Assembly (NCBI RefSeq): GCF_965204935.1
Contig: NZ_CBDBFO010000002.1
Direction: 5' to 3' (one strand)
DNA length: 64,000 bases
Source of the DNA: Hoeflea_A sp965204935
GTDB taxonomy: Bacteria > Pseudomonadota > Alphaproteobacteria > Rhizobiales > Rhizobiaceae
The translations under genes were made by a program, and so were the position numbers. Positions within the stretch are counted from its first letter, which is position 1; each line of letters opens with the position of its first letter. Below the pieces are notes generated by a model. That model saw only the letters and a list, made by a program, of their open reading frames with translations, did no database searches and was not told the DNA's origin. Of the stretch, positions 18,106 through 27,253 are shown piece by piece.

Positions 18106-19569
18106 GTGTCCAATACATATGATGTCATCATCATCGGGTCCGGTCCTGGCGGATATGTGACCGCCGTGCGCTCGGCGCAGCTCGGCCTGAAGACCGCGAT
18201 CGTCGAACGCGAGCATCTCGGCGGCATTTGCCTGAACTGGGGCTGCATTCCGACCAAGGCCCTTTTGCGGTCGGCGGAAATACTGCATTTCTCCGAGCAC
18301 GCGGACAGCTATGGCCTGAAGCTTGAAGGCAAGGTTTCCGCCGACATCAAGGCGGTGGTGCAGCGCTCGCGCGGGGTCTCGGCGCGGCTCAATGGCGGTG
18401 TCGGCTTCCTGATGAAGAAAAACAAGGTCGACGTCATCTGGGGCGAGGCAAAACTGACCAAGGCCGCGAAAGGCAGCACACCGGCCGAAATAGTGGTTGC
18501 AAAACCGACCAAGAAGCCGATGGAGCCGCAGCATCCTGCTCCGAAAAACACACTGGGCGAGGGCACGTATCAGGCGAAACATATTATTGTGGCCACGGGT
18601 GCGCGTCCGCGCTTGCTGCCGGGCATCGAAGCGGACGGCAAGCTGATCTGGACCTATTTCGAGGCGATGGTTCCCCAGGAGCAGCCCAAATCAATGGTGG
18701 TGATGGGTTCCGGCGCCATCGGCATCGAATTCGCAAGCTTTTACAATGCGCTCGGCGTCGACGTCACGGTCGTCGAGCTGATGCCGACGATCATGCCGGT
18801 AGAAGATGCGGAGATTTCCGGTTTCGCCCGCAAGCGGCTCGAAAAGGCAGGGCTGAAGATCATCACCGAGGCGAAAGTGACGAAGGTCGACAAGGCGACC
18901 AACAGCATTTCGGCCCATGTCGAGACAAAGGACGGCAAGACGCAGGCCATCACTGCAGACAGGCTGATCTCCGCAGTCGGCGTCCAGGGCAATATCGAAA
19001 ATCTCGGCCTGGAGGAACTGGGTGTCAAAACCGATCGTGGCTGCATCGTGATTGACGGCTACGGGAAATCCAATGTCGAGGGGATCTACGCCATCGGCGA
19101 CGTTGCCGGTCCGCCCATGCTTGCCCACAAGGCGGAGCATGAAGGGGTCATCTGTGTCGAAAAGATCGCCGGTGTGCCCGGCGTCCATCCCATGGACAAA
19201 TCCATGATCCCGGGATGCACCTATTGCGATCCGCAAGTTGCCAGTGTCGGACTGACGGAATCCGCCGCCAAAGAGGCCGGATACGACATCCGTGTCGGCC
19301 GCTTCCAGTTCAGTGCCAATGGCAAGGCCATAGCCCTCGGTGAGGATCAGGGTCTCATCAAGACCATTTTCGACAAGAAAACCGGGCAATTGCTCGGCGC
19401 ACACATGGTCGGCGCTGAAGTCACGGAGCTGATTCAGGGCTTTGTTGTCGCGATGAACCTCGAGACGACCGAGGAAGAGCTTATGCACACAGTTTTCCCA
19501 CATCCGACACTATCTGAGATGATGAAGGAAAGCGTGCTTGACGCCTATGGCCGCGCATTGAATGCTTAG
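18106..19569 (+). CDS. lpdA: dihydrolipoyl dehydrogenase (E3) of the PDH cluster
   Basis: FAD enzyme that reoxidises dihydrolipoamide and reduces NAD+. It has 487 residues. The FAD-binding start IIIGSGPGGYVTAVRSAQLG is followed by the redox disulfide GGICLNWGCIPTK. The NAD site is MGSGAIGIEFASFY. The catalytic His-Glu pair is in FPHPTLSEMM near the C-terminus. A Lys/Pro-rich insert (about residues 126-145) makes it longer than the second E3 in this window. The start is GTG after TAGGAGA. A membrane-protein gene separates it from pdhC. Confidence 0.96.
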   Translation: MSNTYDVIIIGSGPGGYVTAVRSAQLGLKTAIVEREHLGGICLNWGCIPTKALLRSAEILHFSEHADSYGLKLEGKVSADIKAVVQRSRGVSARLNGGVGFLMKKNKVDVIWGEAKLTKAAKGSTPAEIVVAKPTKKPMEPQHPAPKNTLGEGTYQAKHIIVATGARPRLLPGIEADGKLIWTYFEAMVPQEQPKSMVVMGSGAIGIEFASFYNALGVDVTVVELMPTIMPVEDAEISGFARKRLEKAGLKIITEAKVTKVDKATNSISAHVETKDGKTQAITADRLISAVGVQGNIENLGLEELGVKTDRGCIVIDGYGKSNVEGIYAIGDVAGPPMLAHKAEHEGVICVEKIAGVPGVHPMDKSMIPGCTYCDPQVASVGLTESAAKEAGYDIRVGRFQFSANGKAIALGEDQGLIKTIFDKKTGQLLGAHMVGAEVTELIQGFVVAMNLETTEEELMHTVFPHPTLSEMMKESVLDAYGRALNA

Positions 19570-19596
19570 GCAGGATCCTTAAATAGGAGAGCGGAT

Positions 19597-19836
19597 ATGG
19601 GTTGGTTGTTGTTTTTGCTGATCGGCCTGATTGCCGGTTTCATTGCCGAGAAGGTCATGAACCGGAACCACGGGTTGATCAAGAACCTGATCGTTGGCGT
19701 CATCGGCGCCGTCGTTGGTGGATTTCTGGCGCAGGCGGTCGGCATCAGCTATGCCGGTTTTGTCGGAACCCTGATTGTCGCGACCGTCGGAGCCATCGTG
19801 GTGCTCTGGCTGTTTGCGCTACTGGCGGGACGCTGA
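19597..19836 (+). CDS. GlsB/YeaQ/YmgE-family stress-response membrane protein
   Basis: Small transglycosylase-associated-type membrane protein of 79 residues with three hydrophobic segments and the family pattern GLIAGFIAEKVM, then IVGVIGAVVGGFLAQAVG. These proteins are induced by stress in several bacteria; their molecular role is unclear. It lies 27 bp after lpd with a TAGGAGA ribosome binding site and 22 bp before lipA, so it is probably part of the same transcript. Confidence 0.9.
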   Translation: MGWLLFLLIGLIAGFIAEKVMNRNHGLIKNLIVGVIGAVVGGFLAQAVGISYAGFVGTLIVATVGAIVVLWLFALLAGR

Positions 19837-19858
19837 CCGTAGTTTAAGGAAGGCCGAA

Positions 19859-20824
19859 ATGGTCACTGTTGTCGATACGGTATCGCGCGAACCGCGTGTT
19901 CGCCACCCTGAGAAGGCCCATCGGCCCGACAACGAAGTCGCGCGCAAGCCCGACTGGATCCGGGTGAAGGCGCCGACGTCCAAGGGTTATCTCGAAACCC
20001 GCGACATCGTGAAGTCCAACAATCTGGTGACGGTCTGCGAAGAGGCCGGATGCCCCAATATCGGCAGCTGCTGGCAGCAAAAGCACGCCAGCTTCATGAT
20101 CATGGGAGAGATCTGCACGCGGGCCTGTGCCTTCTGCAACGTTTCTACGGGGCGTCCGTCGGCACTTGATCCGAATGAGCCGGAGAACGTTGCCAAGGCT
20201 GTCTTCCAGATGGGGCTCAAACATGTGGTCGTCACGTCGGTCGACCGCGACGACCTCGCCGATGGAGGCGCGGACCATTTCGTCCAGACGATCCGCGCAA
20301 TCCGCGAAGCCTCTCCCGAGACGACAATCGAGATCCTGACGCCTGACTTCCTGCGCAAGGACGGCGCCCTGGAAACGGTCGTTTCCGCCCGTCCAGACGT
20401 CTTCAATCACAATCTGGAAACGGTGCCGTCCAACTACCTGACCGTACGGCCGGGCGCACGCTATTTCCATTCGATCCGCTTGCTGCAGCGGGTGAAGGAA
20501 CTTGATCCGGACATGTTCACCAAATCGGGGATCATGGTGGGGCTCGGTGAGGAGCGCAACGAAGTGCTCCAACTGATGGACGACCTGCGCGTCGCCGATG
20601 TCGACTTCCTGACCATCGGCCAATATCTGCAGCCGACACGCAAGCATCACAAGGTCGAGAAGTTCGTTACGCCGGACGAGTTCAAGTCCTACGAGACGAT
20701 TGCCTATTCCAAGGGCTTCCTGATGGTGTCCGCCAGCCCGCTGACGCGCTCGTCGCATCATGCCGGCGATGACTTTGCCAAGCTCCAGGCAGCACGGGCG
20801 GAGCGGCGCGGCCTTTCGATCTAG
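19859..20824 (+). CDS. lipA: lipoyl synthase
   Basis: Radical SAM enzyme that inserts two sulfur atoms into protein-bound octanoyl groups, producing the lipoyl cofactor used by the PDH and BKD enzymes encoded on both sides. It has 321 residues. Auxiliary cluster cysteines are in VCEEAGCPNIGSCW (CxxxxCxxxxxC), and the radical SAM cluster is in CTRACAFC (CxxxCxxC). The C-terminal serine ligand region is SSHHAGDDF. The start at 19859 follows AAGGAAGG; the longer upstream frame overlaps the preceding gene and is not conserved. Confidence 0.97.
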   Translation: MVTVVDTVSREPRVRHPEKAHRPDNEVARKPDWIRVKAPTSKGYLETRDIVKSNNLVTVCEEAGCPNIGSCWQQKHASFMIMGEICTRACAFCNVSTGRPSALDPNEPENVAKAVFQMGLKHVVVTSVDRDDLADGGADHFVQTIRAIREASPETTIEILTPDFLRKDGALETVVSARPDVFNHNLETVPSNYLTVRPGARYFHSIRLLQRVKELDPDMFTKSGIMVGLGEERNEVLQLMDDLRVADVDFLTIGQYLQPTRKHHKVEKFVTPDEFKSYETIAYSKGFLMVSASPLTRSSHHAGDDFAKLQAARAERRGLSI

Positions 20825-20838
20825 CGCAGACACGCTCC

Positions 20839-21285
20839 ATGCCGAAATTTGATACCAAGCGTTTCGTGGCCCACACGCCGGAGCACATGTTCGCTCTGGT
20901 GGCGGATGTCGAGAAGTATCCCGAGTTTCTGCCTTTGTGCGAGGCCTTGAAAGTCCGCAACAGGAAAGAGCGCGGAACCAAGACCCTGCTCGTTGCCGAC
21001 ATGACTGTCGGCTACAAGGCGATACGCGAGACTTTCACCAGCCAGGTGCTGCTTAGCCCGGACGATTTGGTCATTGACGTTAAATATCTTGATGGGCCGT
21101 TCCGCTACCTCAACAACCGGTGGGGTTTTGAGGCAGCAGGCGAGGGTGGATGCGATGTGTCGTTTGACATCGACTATGAATTCAAGAGCCGCATGCTCGG
21201 TGCGCTGATGGGCACGATGTTCGACCGTGCGTTCCACAAATTTGCCGAAGCATTCGAGAAGCGGGCGGACGCGATTTACGGCTGA
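20839..21285 (+). CDS. COQ10/RatA-type START-domain protein (coenzyme Q-binding)
   Basis: A 148-residue polyketide cyclase/START-fold protein. It opens with FVAHTPEHMFALVADVEKYPEFLPLCEAL, which matches the COQ10 family, and ends with a helix MLGALMGTMFDRAFHKFAEAF. Family members bind ubiquinone and support respiratory electron transfer; the E. coli relative is also called RatA, a proposed ribosome-association toxin, but a toxin role is not indicated here. It is 14 bp after lipA, likely in the same transcript. Confidence 0.9.
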   Translation: MPKFDTKRFVAHTPEHMFALVADVEKYPEFLPLCEALKVRNRKERGTKTLLVADMTVGYKAIRETFTSQVLLSPDDLVIDVKYLDGPFRYLNNRWGFEAAGEGGCDVSFDIDYEFKSRMLGALMGTMFDRAFHKFAEAFEKRADAIYG

Positions 21286-21509
21286 TTTCGTGTTGCGGCG
21301 CAAAATTGCTGCTGCTCCGCGCAAGGAAAGAACAAAATTGTCGGTACTGGCGCAATGACTGCAAAGTCCATCCACAGGCCGCGCCATATACAATCCAATT
21401 TCAAAGGCGCTATTGTCGTCAGTGCCGAACCGGCACATCATATAGGTCAGTAATGTTGTCGTAATTAACGGTTGCCGCCCCTGGCGGTCGACCAGAAAGC
21501 GAGACACCT

Positions 21510-22736
21510 ATGAACGACTACGGACCGCTTTCATTCAAAGTGCCCGAACCACCGGTCCGTCCGGGCGATGAACCCGACTTTTCAGATTTCGAAGTGCCGA
21601 AAGCGGGGACTGTCCGCAAACCCGGCATCGATACCGACGCCCATGACATCAAGGACCTGGCGACAACCATGATCCGCGTGCTGAACCGCGAAGGTGATGC
21701 CGTCGGCCCGTGGGCGGAGGAAACCGACAAGGAGTTGATGCTGCATGGTCTCCGCTCGATGCTGCGTACAAGGGCATTCGATGAACGCATGATGACCCTG
21801 CAACGTCAGGGGAAGACGTCGTTCTACATGAAATGCACCGGTGAGGAGGCGATAGCCATCGGTCAGCAGCTGGCCTTGTCGCAGGGTGATATGAACTTCC
21901 CGACCTACCGGCAGCAGGGATTATTGCTTTGCCAGGATTATCCGGTCGTCGACATGATCTGCCAGAACCTTTCCAACGCGCGCGATCCGCTGCGCGGCAG
22001 GCAGCTGCCCGTTCTCTATTCTTCCAAGAAACACGGCTTCTTCACGATCTCGGGCAATCTGGGAACGCAATATATCCACGCGGTCGGCTGGGCGATGGCG
22101 TCCGCGATCAAGGGCGATACGAAGATTGCGACAGCATGGATCGGCGACGGTTCGACGGCAGAGAGCGATTTTCACGCGGCGCTCGTCAACGCGTCCGTCT
22201 ATCAGCCGCCAGTGGTGTTGAACATCGTCAACAACCAGTGGGCGATTTCCTCGTTTCAGGGCATTGCCGGGGGTGACCAGGCCACATTTGCAGAGCGGGC
22301 GCTCGGTTACGGCATTCCATCGCTGCGCGTCGACGGCAATGATTTCATGGCAGTGCATGCCGTTTCAAAATGGGCCATCGAGCGGGCCCGCCGGAACCTC
22401 GGCCCGACCATGATCGAATGGGTCACCTACAGGGTGGCGCCGCATTCGACCTCGGACGATCCAAGCAAGTACCGGCCGCGCGAGGAATCGGCTGCTTGGC
22501 CGCTGGGCGATCCGGTACTCAGGCTCAAGAACCACCTCATCAAGATCGGCCTGTGGAGCGAAGAACGGCACACACAGGCGGAGGCGGAGTTCGACGAGGA
22601 AATGCGTGTAGCCGCCAAGGAGGCTGAATCCTATGGCGTTATGGGCGGCGGTGCGAGCGCGCGCGATATCTTCGAGGACGTCTACAAGGACATGCCGCCG
22701 CACCTCGTCGCGCAACGCCAGAAGCTGGGAGTGTGA
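21510..22736 (+). CDS. bkdA1: branched-chain 2-oxoacid dehydrogenase E1, alpha subunit
   Basis: TPP-dependent decarboxylase subunit for 2-oxoacids of Val, Leu and Ile degradation. It has 408 residues. The extended N-terminus (YGPLSFKVPEPPVRPGDEPD) is typical of the bacterial BKD type. The TPP motif begins IGDGSTAESDFHAALVNAS and ends VNNQWAIS. The conserved loop YRVAPHSTSDDPSKYRPREE is present. The gene is first in a tight cluster E1a-E1b-E2-E3. A 224-bp gap upstream probably carries the promoter. No regulator of the BkdR (Lrp) type is encoded next to it. Confidence 0.95.
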   Translation: MNDYGPLSFKVPEPPVRPGDEPDFSDFEVPKAGTVRKPGIDTDAHDIKDLATTMIRVLNREGDAVGPWAEETDKELMLHGLRSMLRTRAFDERMMTLQRQGKTSFYMKCTGEEAIAIGQQLALSQGDMNFPTYRQQGLLLCQDYPVVDMICQNLSNARDPLRGRQLPVLYSSKKHGFFTISGNLGTQYIHAVGWAMASAIKGDTKIATAWIGDGSTAESDFHAALVNASVYQPPVVLNIVNNQWAISSFQGIAGGDQATFAERALGYGIPSLRVDGNDFMAVHAVSKWAIERARRNLGPTMIEWVTYRVAPHSTSDDPSKYRPREESAAWPLGDPVLRLKNHLIKIGLWSEERHTQAEAEFDEEMRVAAKEAESYGVMGGGASARDIFEDVYKDMPPHLVAQRQKLGV

Positions 22737-22738
22737 CC

Positions 22739-23755
22739 ATGGTCCAGATGACGATGATCGAGGCCATTCGCAGCGCCATGGATGTAACGATGGAGCGCGA
22801 CGAGAATGTCGTCGTATTCGGCGAAGATGTCGGCTATTTCGGTGGTGTCTTCCGCTGTACGGCCGGTTTGCAAAAGAAGTACGGCACATCACGCGTGTTC
22901 GACAGCCCGATCAATGAGAGCGGCATCGTCGGCGCGGGGATCGGCATGGCGGTCTACGGGCTGAGGCCCTGCATCGAAGTGCAGTTCGCCGACTACATCT
23001 ATCCGGCCTACGACCAGATCGTCTCCGAGGCAGCCCGCATCCGCTACCGCTCCGCCGGCGATTTTACCGCGCCGATCACGATCCGCAGCCCCGTCGGCGG
23101 CGGCATCTTCGGTGGTCAGACCCACAGCCAAAGCCCCGAGGCGCTCTTTACCCATGTCTCGGGCCTCAAGACCATTGTCCCGTCAACGCCCTATGACGCC
23201 AAGGGACTTTTGATCGCGTCCATTGAAGATGATGATCCGGTCGTATTCTTCGAACCCAAGCGGCTTTACAACGGACCGTTCGACGGTCATCACGACCGCC
23301 CGGCGCAGAACTGGACCACGCATCCGCTGGGTAACGTTCCGGAGGGCCACTACACGCTGCCGATCGGCAAGGCGGCCATACGCCGCGAGGGAAGCGCTGC
23401 CACGATCGTCACCTACGGGACCATGTGCTTTGTCGCGGAAGCCGCGGTCCAGGAGACCGGCATTGATGCCGAGATCATCGATTTGCGGACATTGCTGCCG
23501 CTTGACATCGAAACGATCGCAAACTCGGTGACCAAGACCGGCCGATGCATGGTGCTGCATGAGGCGACGTTGACGTCCGGGTTCGGCGCGGAGCTCTCCG
23601 CGCAGGTCCAGGAAAACTGCTTCTACAATCTTGAGGCTCCGATCCGGCGGGTGACCGGATGGGACACGCCCTATCCGCACGCGCAGGAATGGGACTATTT
23701 CCCGGGACCCGCGCGGGTCGGCCGCGAACTGAAAGAGCTGACGGAGGCGATGTGA
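22739..23755 (+). CDS. bkdA2: branched-chain 2-oxoacid dehydrogenase E1, beta subunit
   Basis: Second half of the BKD E1 heterotetramer, 338 residues, without a lipoyl domain (unlike pdhB). Conserved segments include MTMIEAIRSAMDVTMERDE, VFGEDVGYFGGVFRCT and the pyridine-binding region EVQFADYIYPAYDQIVSEA. The ATG at 22739 has GGGAG at a good distance; a GTG at 22733 would overlap the bkdA1 stop and is less well placed. It overlaps the next gene by one base (TGATG). Confidence 0.95.
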   Translation: MVQMTMIEAIRSAMDVTMERDENVVVFGEDVGYFGGVFRCTAGLQKKYGTSRVFDSPINESGIVGAGIGMAVYGLRPCIEVQFADYIYPAYDQIVSEAARIRYRSAGDFTAPITIRSPVGGGIFGGQTHSQSPEALFTHVSGLKTIVPSTPYDAKGLLIASIEDDDPVVFFEPKRLYNGPFDGHHDRPAQNWTTHPLGNVPEGHYTLPIGKAAIRREGSAATIVTYGTMCFVAEAAVQETGIDAEIIDLRTLLPLDIETIANSVTKTGRCMVLHEATLTSGFGAELSAQVQENCFYNLEAPIRRVTGWDTPYPHAQEWDYFPGPARVGRELKELTEAM

Positions 23756-25059
23756 TGGGCGTGCACACGATCAAGATGCCGGATGTCGGCGAGGGCATTA
23801 CGGAAGCCGAGATTGTCGAATGGAATGTTTCCGTCGGCGACACAGTGCGGGAGGACGATGTTCTTGCCGCCGTGATGACAGACAAGGCAACGGTCGAGAT
23901 CCCTTCTCCGGTTGAGGGTAAGATCGTCTCCATCGAGGGCGAAGTCGGCCAGATGACCGCCGTCGGTGCGGCCATTATCTCGATCGAGGTTGCGGGGGCC
24001 GGCAACGAGTCCGCTGTAAAGGCTGCGCCGCAACCTCCCGTAGAGGAACCACCCGAAGCCGAAGAAAATTCCGTGCAGCCGACACCGGAACTCCCGCAAG
24101 AACCGAAGGCACCGCAGCCTGCCGCCGCCAAGCCGGCACCAGTCGCGGCACCTCGTGCACCGGTGACAAACGGACCGCCGCGGCCCGAGGGGGAAAAGCC
24201 GCTGGCCGCCCCCAGTGTGCGCAAGCGTGCAATGGATGCCGGTGTCGAGCTGGTCTATGTGCGCGGAACCGGCCCGGCGGGACGCATCCAGCACGAGGAC
24301 CTTGATGCCTATATCGCCGGCAAGGCCGAGCCGGTATCCGGTTCGTTCCAGCCAAACAACACCATCACCGAAACCAAGGTGATCGGGTTGCGGCGCAAGA
24401 TCGCCGAGCGATTACAGGACGCGAAACGGCGCATCCCGCACATCACCTATGTTGACGAAGTGGACATGACCGAGCTGGAAGAGCTGCGTCAGCACCTCAA
24501 TGAATCGCGGCGGGAAGGGCAGCCCAAGCTGACGCTCCTGCCGTTTATCATGCGGGCGATGGTCAAGGCCCTGCGGACTTATCCGAAGCTCAGTGCCCAG
24601 TTTGACGACGATGCCGGTATCCTGCGGGAATTCGGCGCCGCTCATATCGGCATGGCGGTACAGACGCCGAACGGTCTCATGGTCGCGGTCGTGCGAAACG
24701 CCGAGGCGCGGGACATCTGGAACCTTGCCGAGGAAGCACAGAGGCTGGCATCGGCTGCACGGGACGGTTCGATCACGCGCGAGGAGCTGACCGGATCGAC
24801 AATCACGCTGACAAGCCTCGGCAGTATAGGCGGTATTGTTTCAACACCGGTGATCAACAGTCCGGAAGTCGCCATCGTCGGCGTCAACAAGATCGCCATG
24901 CGGCCGGTGTATCAGGATGGCGCGTTCGTCCCGCGCAAGATCATGAACCTGTCATCATCCTTCGATCACAGGATCGTGGACGGGTGGGACGCGGCCGAGT
25001 TTATCCAGCACATACGCCGCTCGCTCGAGACACCGGCAACTCTCTTCATGGAGCCGTAA
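23755..25059 (+). CDS. bkdB: branched-chain 2-oxoacid dehydrogenase E2, dihydrolipoamide acyltransferase
   Basis: Core acyltransferase of the BKD complex, 434 residues. The lipoyl domain begins VHTIKMPDVGEGITEAEIVE, with the lipoylated lysine in MTDKATVEIPSPVEG. A Pro/Ala/Glu-rich linker (about residues 85-145) follows, then a subunit-binding domain (AAPSVRKRAMDAGVELVYVR) and the catalytic domain ending SSFDHRIVDGWDAAEF. The start is fixed by the TGATG overlap with bkdA2; the longer upstream frame lies inside bkdA2. Confidence 0.96.
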   Translation: MGVHTIKMPDVGEGITEAEIVEWNVSVGDTVREDDVLAAVMTDKATVEIPSPVEGKIVSIEGEVGQMTAVGAAIISIEVAGAGNESAVKAAPQPPVEEPPEAEENSVQPTPELPQEPKAPQPAAAKPAPVAAPRAPVTNGPPRPEGEKPLAAPSVRKRAMDAGVELVYVRGTGPAGRIQHEDLDAYIAGKAEPVSGSFQPNNTITETKVIGLRRKIAERLQDAKRRIPHITYVDEVDMTELEELRQHLNESRREGQPKLTLLPFIMRAMVKALRTYPKLSAQFDDDAGILREFGAAHIGMAVQTPNGLMVAVVRNAEARDIWNLAEEAQRLASAARDGSITREELTGSTITLTSLGSIGGIVSTPVINSPEVAIVGVNKIAMRPVYQDGAFVPRKIMNLSSSFDHRIVDGWDAAEFIQHIRRSLETPATLFMEP

Positions 25060-26454
25060 ATGAATTATCTGACGTGCGAAGTGCTGGTTATCGGCGGCGG
25101 GCCGGGCGGCTACGTCACAGCCATTCGTGCCGGCCAGCTTGGACTGGACACGATCCTTGTCGAAAAAAAATCGGTGGGCGGCACCTGCCTGAATGTCGGC
25201 TGCATCCCGTCAAAGGCGATCATCCATGTCGCCGACGAATTCGAGCAGGCAGTCAAGGCATCCAAAGGCGAAGCGCACGGTTATTCTGTCAAGGACCCGG
25301 TTCTGGACCTGGTCGGCGCCATCGAATGGAAGGACGGCATTGTCGGCCAGTTGAACAGGGGCGTGGAAGCACTCCTGAAGAAAGCCGGCGTGAATGTCAT
25401 AAACGGACAGGCGCGCATGCGCGACGGCAAGACATGCAGCATTGCCGGAGAAAAGGAAAACACGCAGATCAAGGCCAAGTTTGTGGTCCTGGCGCCCGGG
25501 TCCGAGCCGATTGAACTGGAGGCGCTTCCCTTTGGAGGCAATGTCATTTCCTCCACACAGGCCCTCAGATTGGAAGAACTGCCGAAACGTCTTGTCGTCG
25601 TCGGCGGCGGCTATATTGGCCTGGAACTCGGGACTGCCTTTGCCAAAATGGGCTCGAAAGTGACTGTGCTAGAGGCGACGGACCGGCTGTTGCCGCAATA
25701 TGACAGGGAAATCGGTGCGGCGGTTTCCCGGCAATTGAAGAAGCTGGGTGTGGAAGTCCACCTCAATACCCTCGCCGGCGGCATGAACGAGAAAGGCACA
25801 GCGCTTGAGGCAACCGGTCCGGGCGACGCGTCATTTGCCGTTGATGCCGACAAGGTACTTGTCACCGTCGGGCGAAAACCCCGGCTGGATGGCTGGGGCC
25901 TGCGGGAGCTGCAGCTCACCATGAACAATGGCTTCATAGCCATCGACGAAGAGTGTCGCACATCGATGACGGATGTCTTTGCCATTGGCGATGTGACCGG
26001 CGAACCGATGCTGGCACATCGTGCCATGGCGCAGGGCGAGGTCGTCGCCGAGCTTATTGCCGGCAAGCGGCGATCCTTTGAGCCGGCCACCATCCCGGCG
26101 GTCTGCTTTACGGATCCCGAAGTGGTTTCGGTGGGACTTTCTCCCGATGAAGCGCGCGAAGCCGGTCACGAAGTTTCAGTTGGCAAGTTCCCGCTTCCTG
26201 TCAACGGCCGGGCGATGACGCTTGGTTCCGATACCGGCTTCGTGCGCGTTGTCGCACGTAAGGACAATGGACTGGTTCTGGGGATCCAGGCCGTCGGCAA
26301 CAACATCTCGGAGTTCGCCTCATCCTTTGCGCTGGCACTGGAAATGGGCGCCTGCCTGGAAGATATGGCTTCCACCATCCACGCGCATCCGACGCAAGGC
26401 GAGGGGATCCAGGAAGCAGCGATGCTTGCGCTCGGCCACGGATTGCATATCTAA
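25060..26454 (+). CDS. lpdV: dihydrolipoyl dehydrogenase (E3) of the BKD cluster
   Basis: Second E3 of the window, 464 residues, the common length. It has FAD motif VIGGGPGGYVTAIRAGQLG, redox disulfide GGTCLNVGCIPSK, NAD motif VVGGGYIGLELGTAF and catalytic HAHPTQGEG near the C-terminus. It starts on the base after the bkdB stop codon, so translation is probably coupled. It is clearly distinct in sequence from the PDH-cluster E3 and lacks its Lys/Pro-rich insert, so each complex has a dedicated E3. Confidence 0.96.
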   Translation: MNYLTCEVLVIGGGPGGYVTAIRAGQLGLDTILVEKKSVGGTCLNVGCIPSKAIIHVADEFEQAVKASKGEAHGYSVKDPVLDLVGAIEWKDGIVGQLNRGVEALLKKAGVNVINGQARMRDGKTCSIAGEKENTQIKAKFVVLAPGSEPIELEALPFGGNVISSTQALRLEELPKRLVVVGGGYIGLELGTAFAKMGSKVTVLEATDRLLPQYDREIGAAVSRQLKKLGVEVHLNTLAGGMNEKGTALEATGPGDASFAVDADKVLVTVGRKPRLDGWGLRELQLTMNNGFIAIDEECRTSMTDVFAIGDVTGEPMLAHRAMAQGEVVAELIAGKRRSFEPATIPAVCFTDPEVVSVGLSPDEAREAGHEVSVGKFPLPVNGRAMTLGSDTGFVRVVARKDNGLVLGIQAVGNNISEFASSFALALEMGACLEDMASTIHAHPTQGEGIQEAAMLALGHGLHI

Positions 26455-26488
26455 AGATCCGTATCGGTCTGGTTGTTCGGAGGATGAC

Positions 26489-26767
26489 ATGCGTTTGATG
26501 CTCAAGTTCACAATACCGGTCGAGAAGGGCAACCAGGCGGAAAAGGACGGCACGCTCGGTGCGGCCATCGCCAAACTCGTAGAAACGGTCAATGCCGAAG
26601 CGTCTTACTTTGCTCTCGAAGACGGAAAGCGCATGGGTATCGTTATCTTCGAAGAATCGGACCAGGCGCGCATGCCGGTCATCAACGAACCGCTCTTCGC
26701 CGCGCTCAACGCTTCCATCGAGATCCAGCCGGTCTTGACGGCAGAGGACCTGCAACGGGCGCTGTAG
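26489..26767 (+). CDS. small conserved protein of unknown function
   Basis: A 92-residue soluble protein preceded by a good ribosome binding site (CGGAGGA, 7 bases before the ATG). The pattern of strands and helices (LMLKFTIPVEKG, then helix, then ASYFALEDGKRMGIVIFEE) suggests a ferredoxin-like alpha/beta dimer fold. It lies 34 bp after lpdV and is the last gene of that strand run, with three bases between its stop and that of the convergent cinA-type gene. I cannot assign a function. Confidence 0.75.
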   Translation: MRLMLKFTIPVEKGNQAEKDGTLGAAIAKLVETVNAEASYFALEDGKRMGIVIFEESDQARMPVINEPLFAALNASIEIQPVLTAEDLQRAL

Positions 26768-26770
26768 TCG

Positions 26771-27253
26771 TCAGCCGGCGGCGATCAGCGCGTCGAGCGC
26801 TTTTTCGACGGTCGCCTCCCGAATGTAGGCTCGGCCGAGATCATCGAACCTGAATTCCCTGTGCGTGGTTGGGCCGTCGCGGCGTGCCAGTGCCATATGC
26901 ACTAGACCAATGGGCTTTTCGGCAGAACCCCCGTCCGGGCCTGCGACGCCGGTGACGGATACCGCAAGATCGGCCCTGGAGCGGGAGAGGGCACCTTCCG
27001 CCATTTCGATTGCTGTTTCTCGGGACACCGCTCCATGGGCCTCCAGAGTGGCAACGGAAACGCCGATCATGTCTTCCTTGGCTTCATTGGAGTAGGTTAC
27101 AAATCCGCGGTCGAGCACTGCGGAAGAGCCGGGGATATCGGTGATCGCGGCGGCGATCATGCCGCCCGTGCAGGATTCGGCAGTGGCAATCATTCTGCCG
27201 GCTCGTGTGAATTGCTGGACAAGAGACATTGCAAGTCCGGACAGATCAGCCAT
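26771..27253 (-). CDS. pncC: CinA C-terminal domain protein (nicotinamide-nucleotide amidase type)
   Basis: Predicted deamidase of nicotinamide mononucleotide in NAD recycling, the PncC/CinA C-terminal family. It has 160 residues and no N-terminal molybdopterin-like domain. The catalytic serine is in IATAESCTGGMIAAA and the conserved segment FVTYSNEAKEDMIGV follows; VSVTGVAGPDGGS is also typical. The ATG at 27253 overlaps the end of ispDF by 8 bp, which fits a coupled operon. The longer upstream frame lies inside ispDF. Confidence 0.92.
   Translation of the reverse strand: MADLSGLAMSLVQQFTRAGRMIATAESCTGGMIAAAITDIPGSSAVLDRGFVTYSNEAKEDMIGVSVATLEAHGAVSRETAIEMAEGALSRSRADLAVSVTGVAGPDGGSAEKPIGLVHMALARRDGPTTHREFRFDDLGRAYIREATVEKALDALIAAG

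Noticed and set aside
18481..18570. Lys/Pro-rich insert in the PDH-cluster dihydrolipoyl dehydrogenase as a novel domain
   Set aside because: By memory the same insert occurs in rhizobial lpd genes of PDH operons, so it is a family trait.
20839..21285. RatA-type toxin of a toxin-antitoxin pair
   Set aside because: The family name exists, but there is no antitoxin partner and the context next to lipA fits the ubiquinone-binding COQ10 role.
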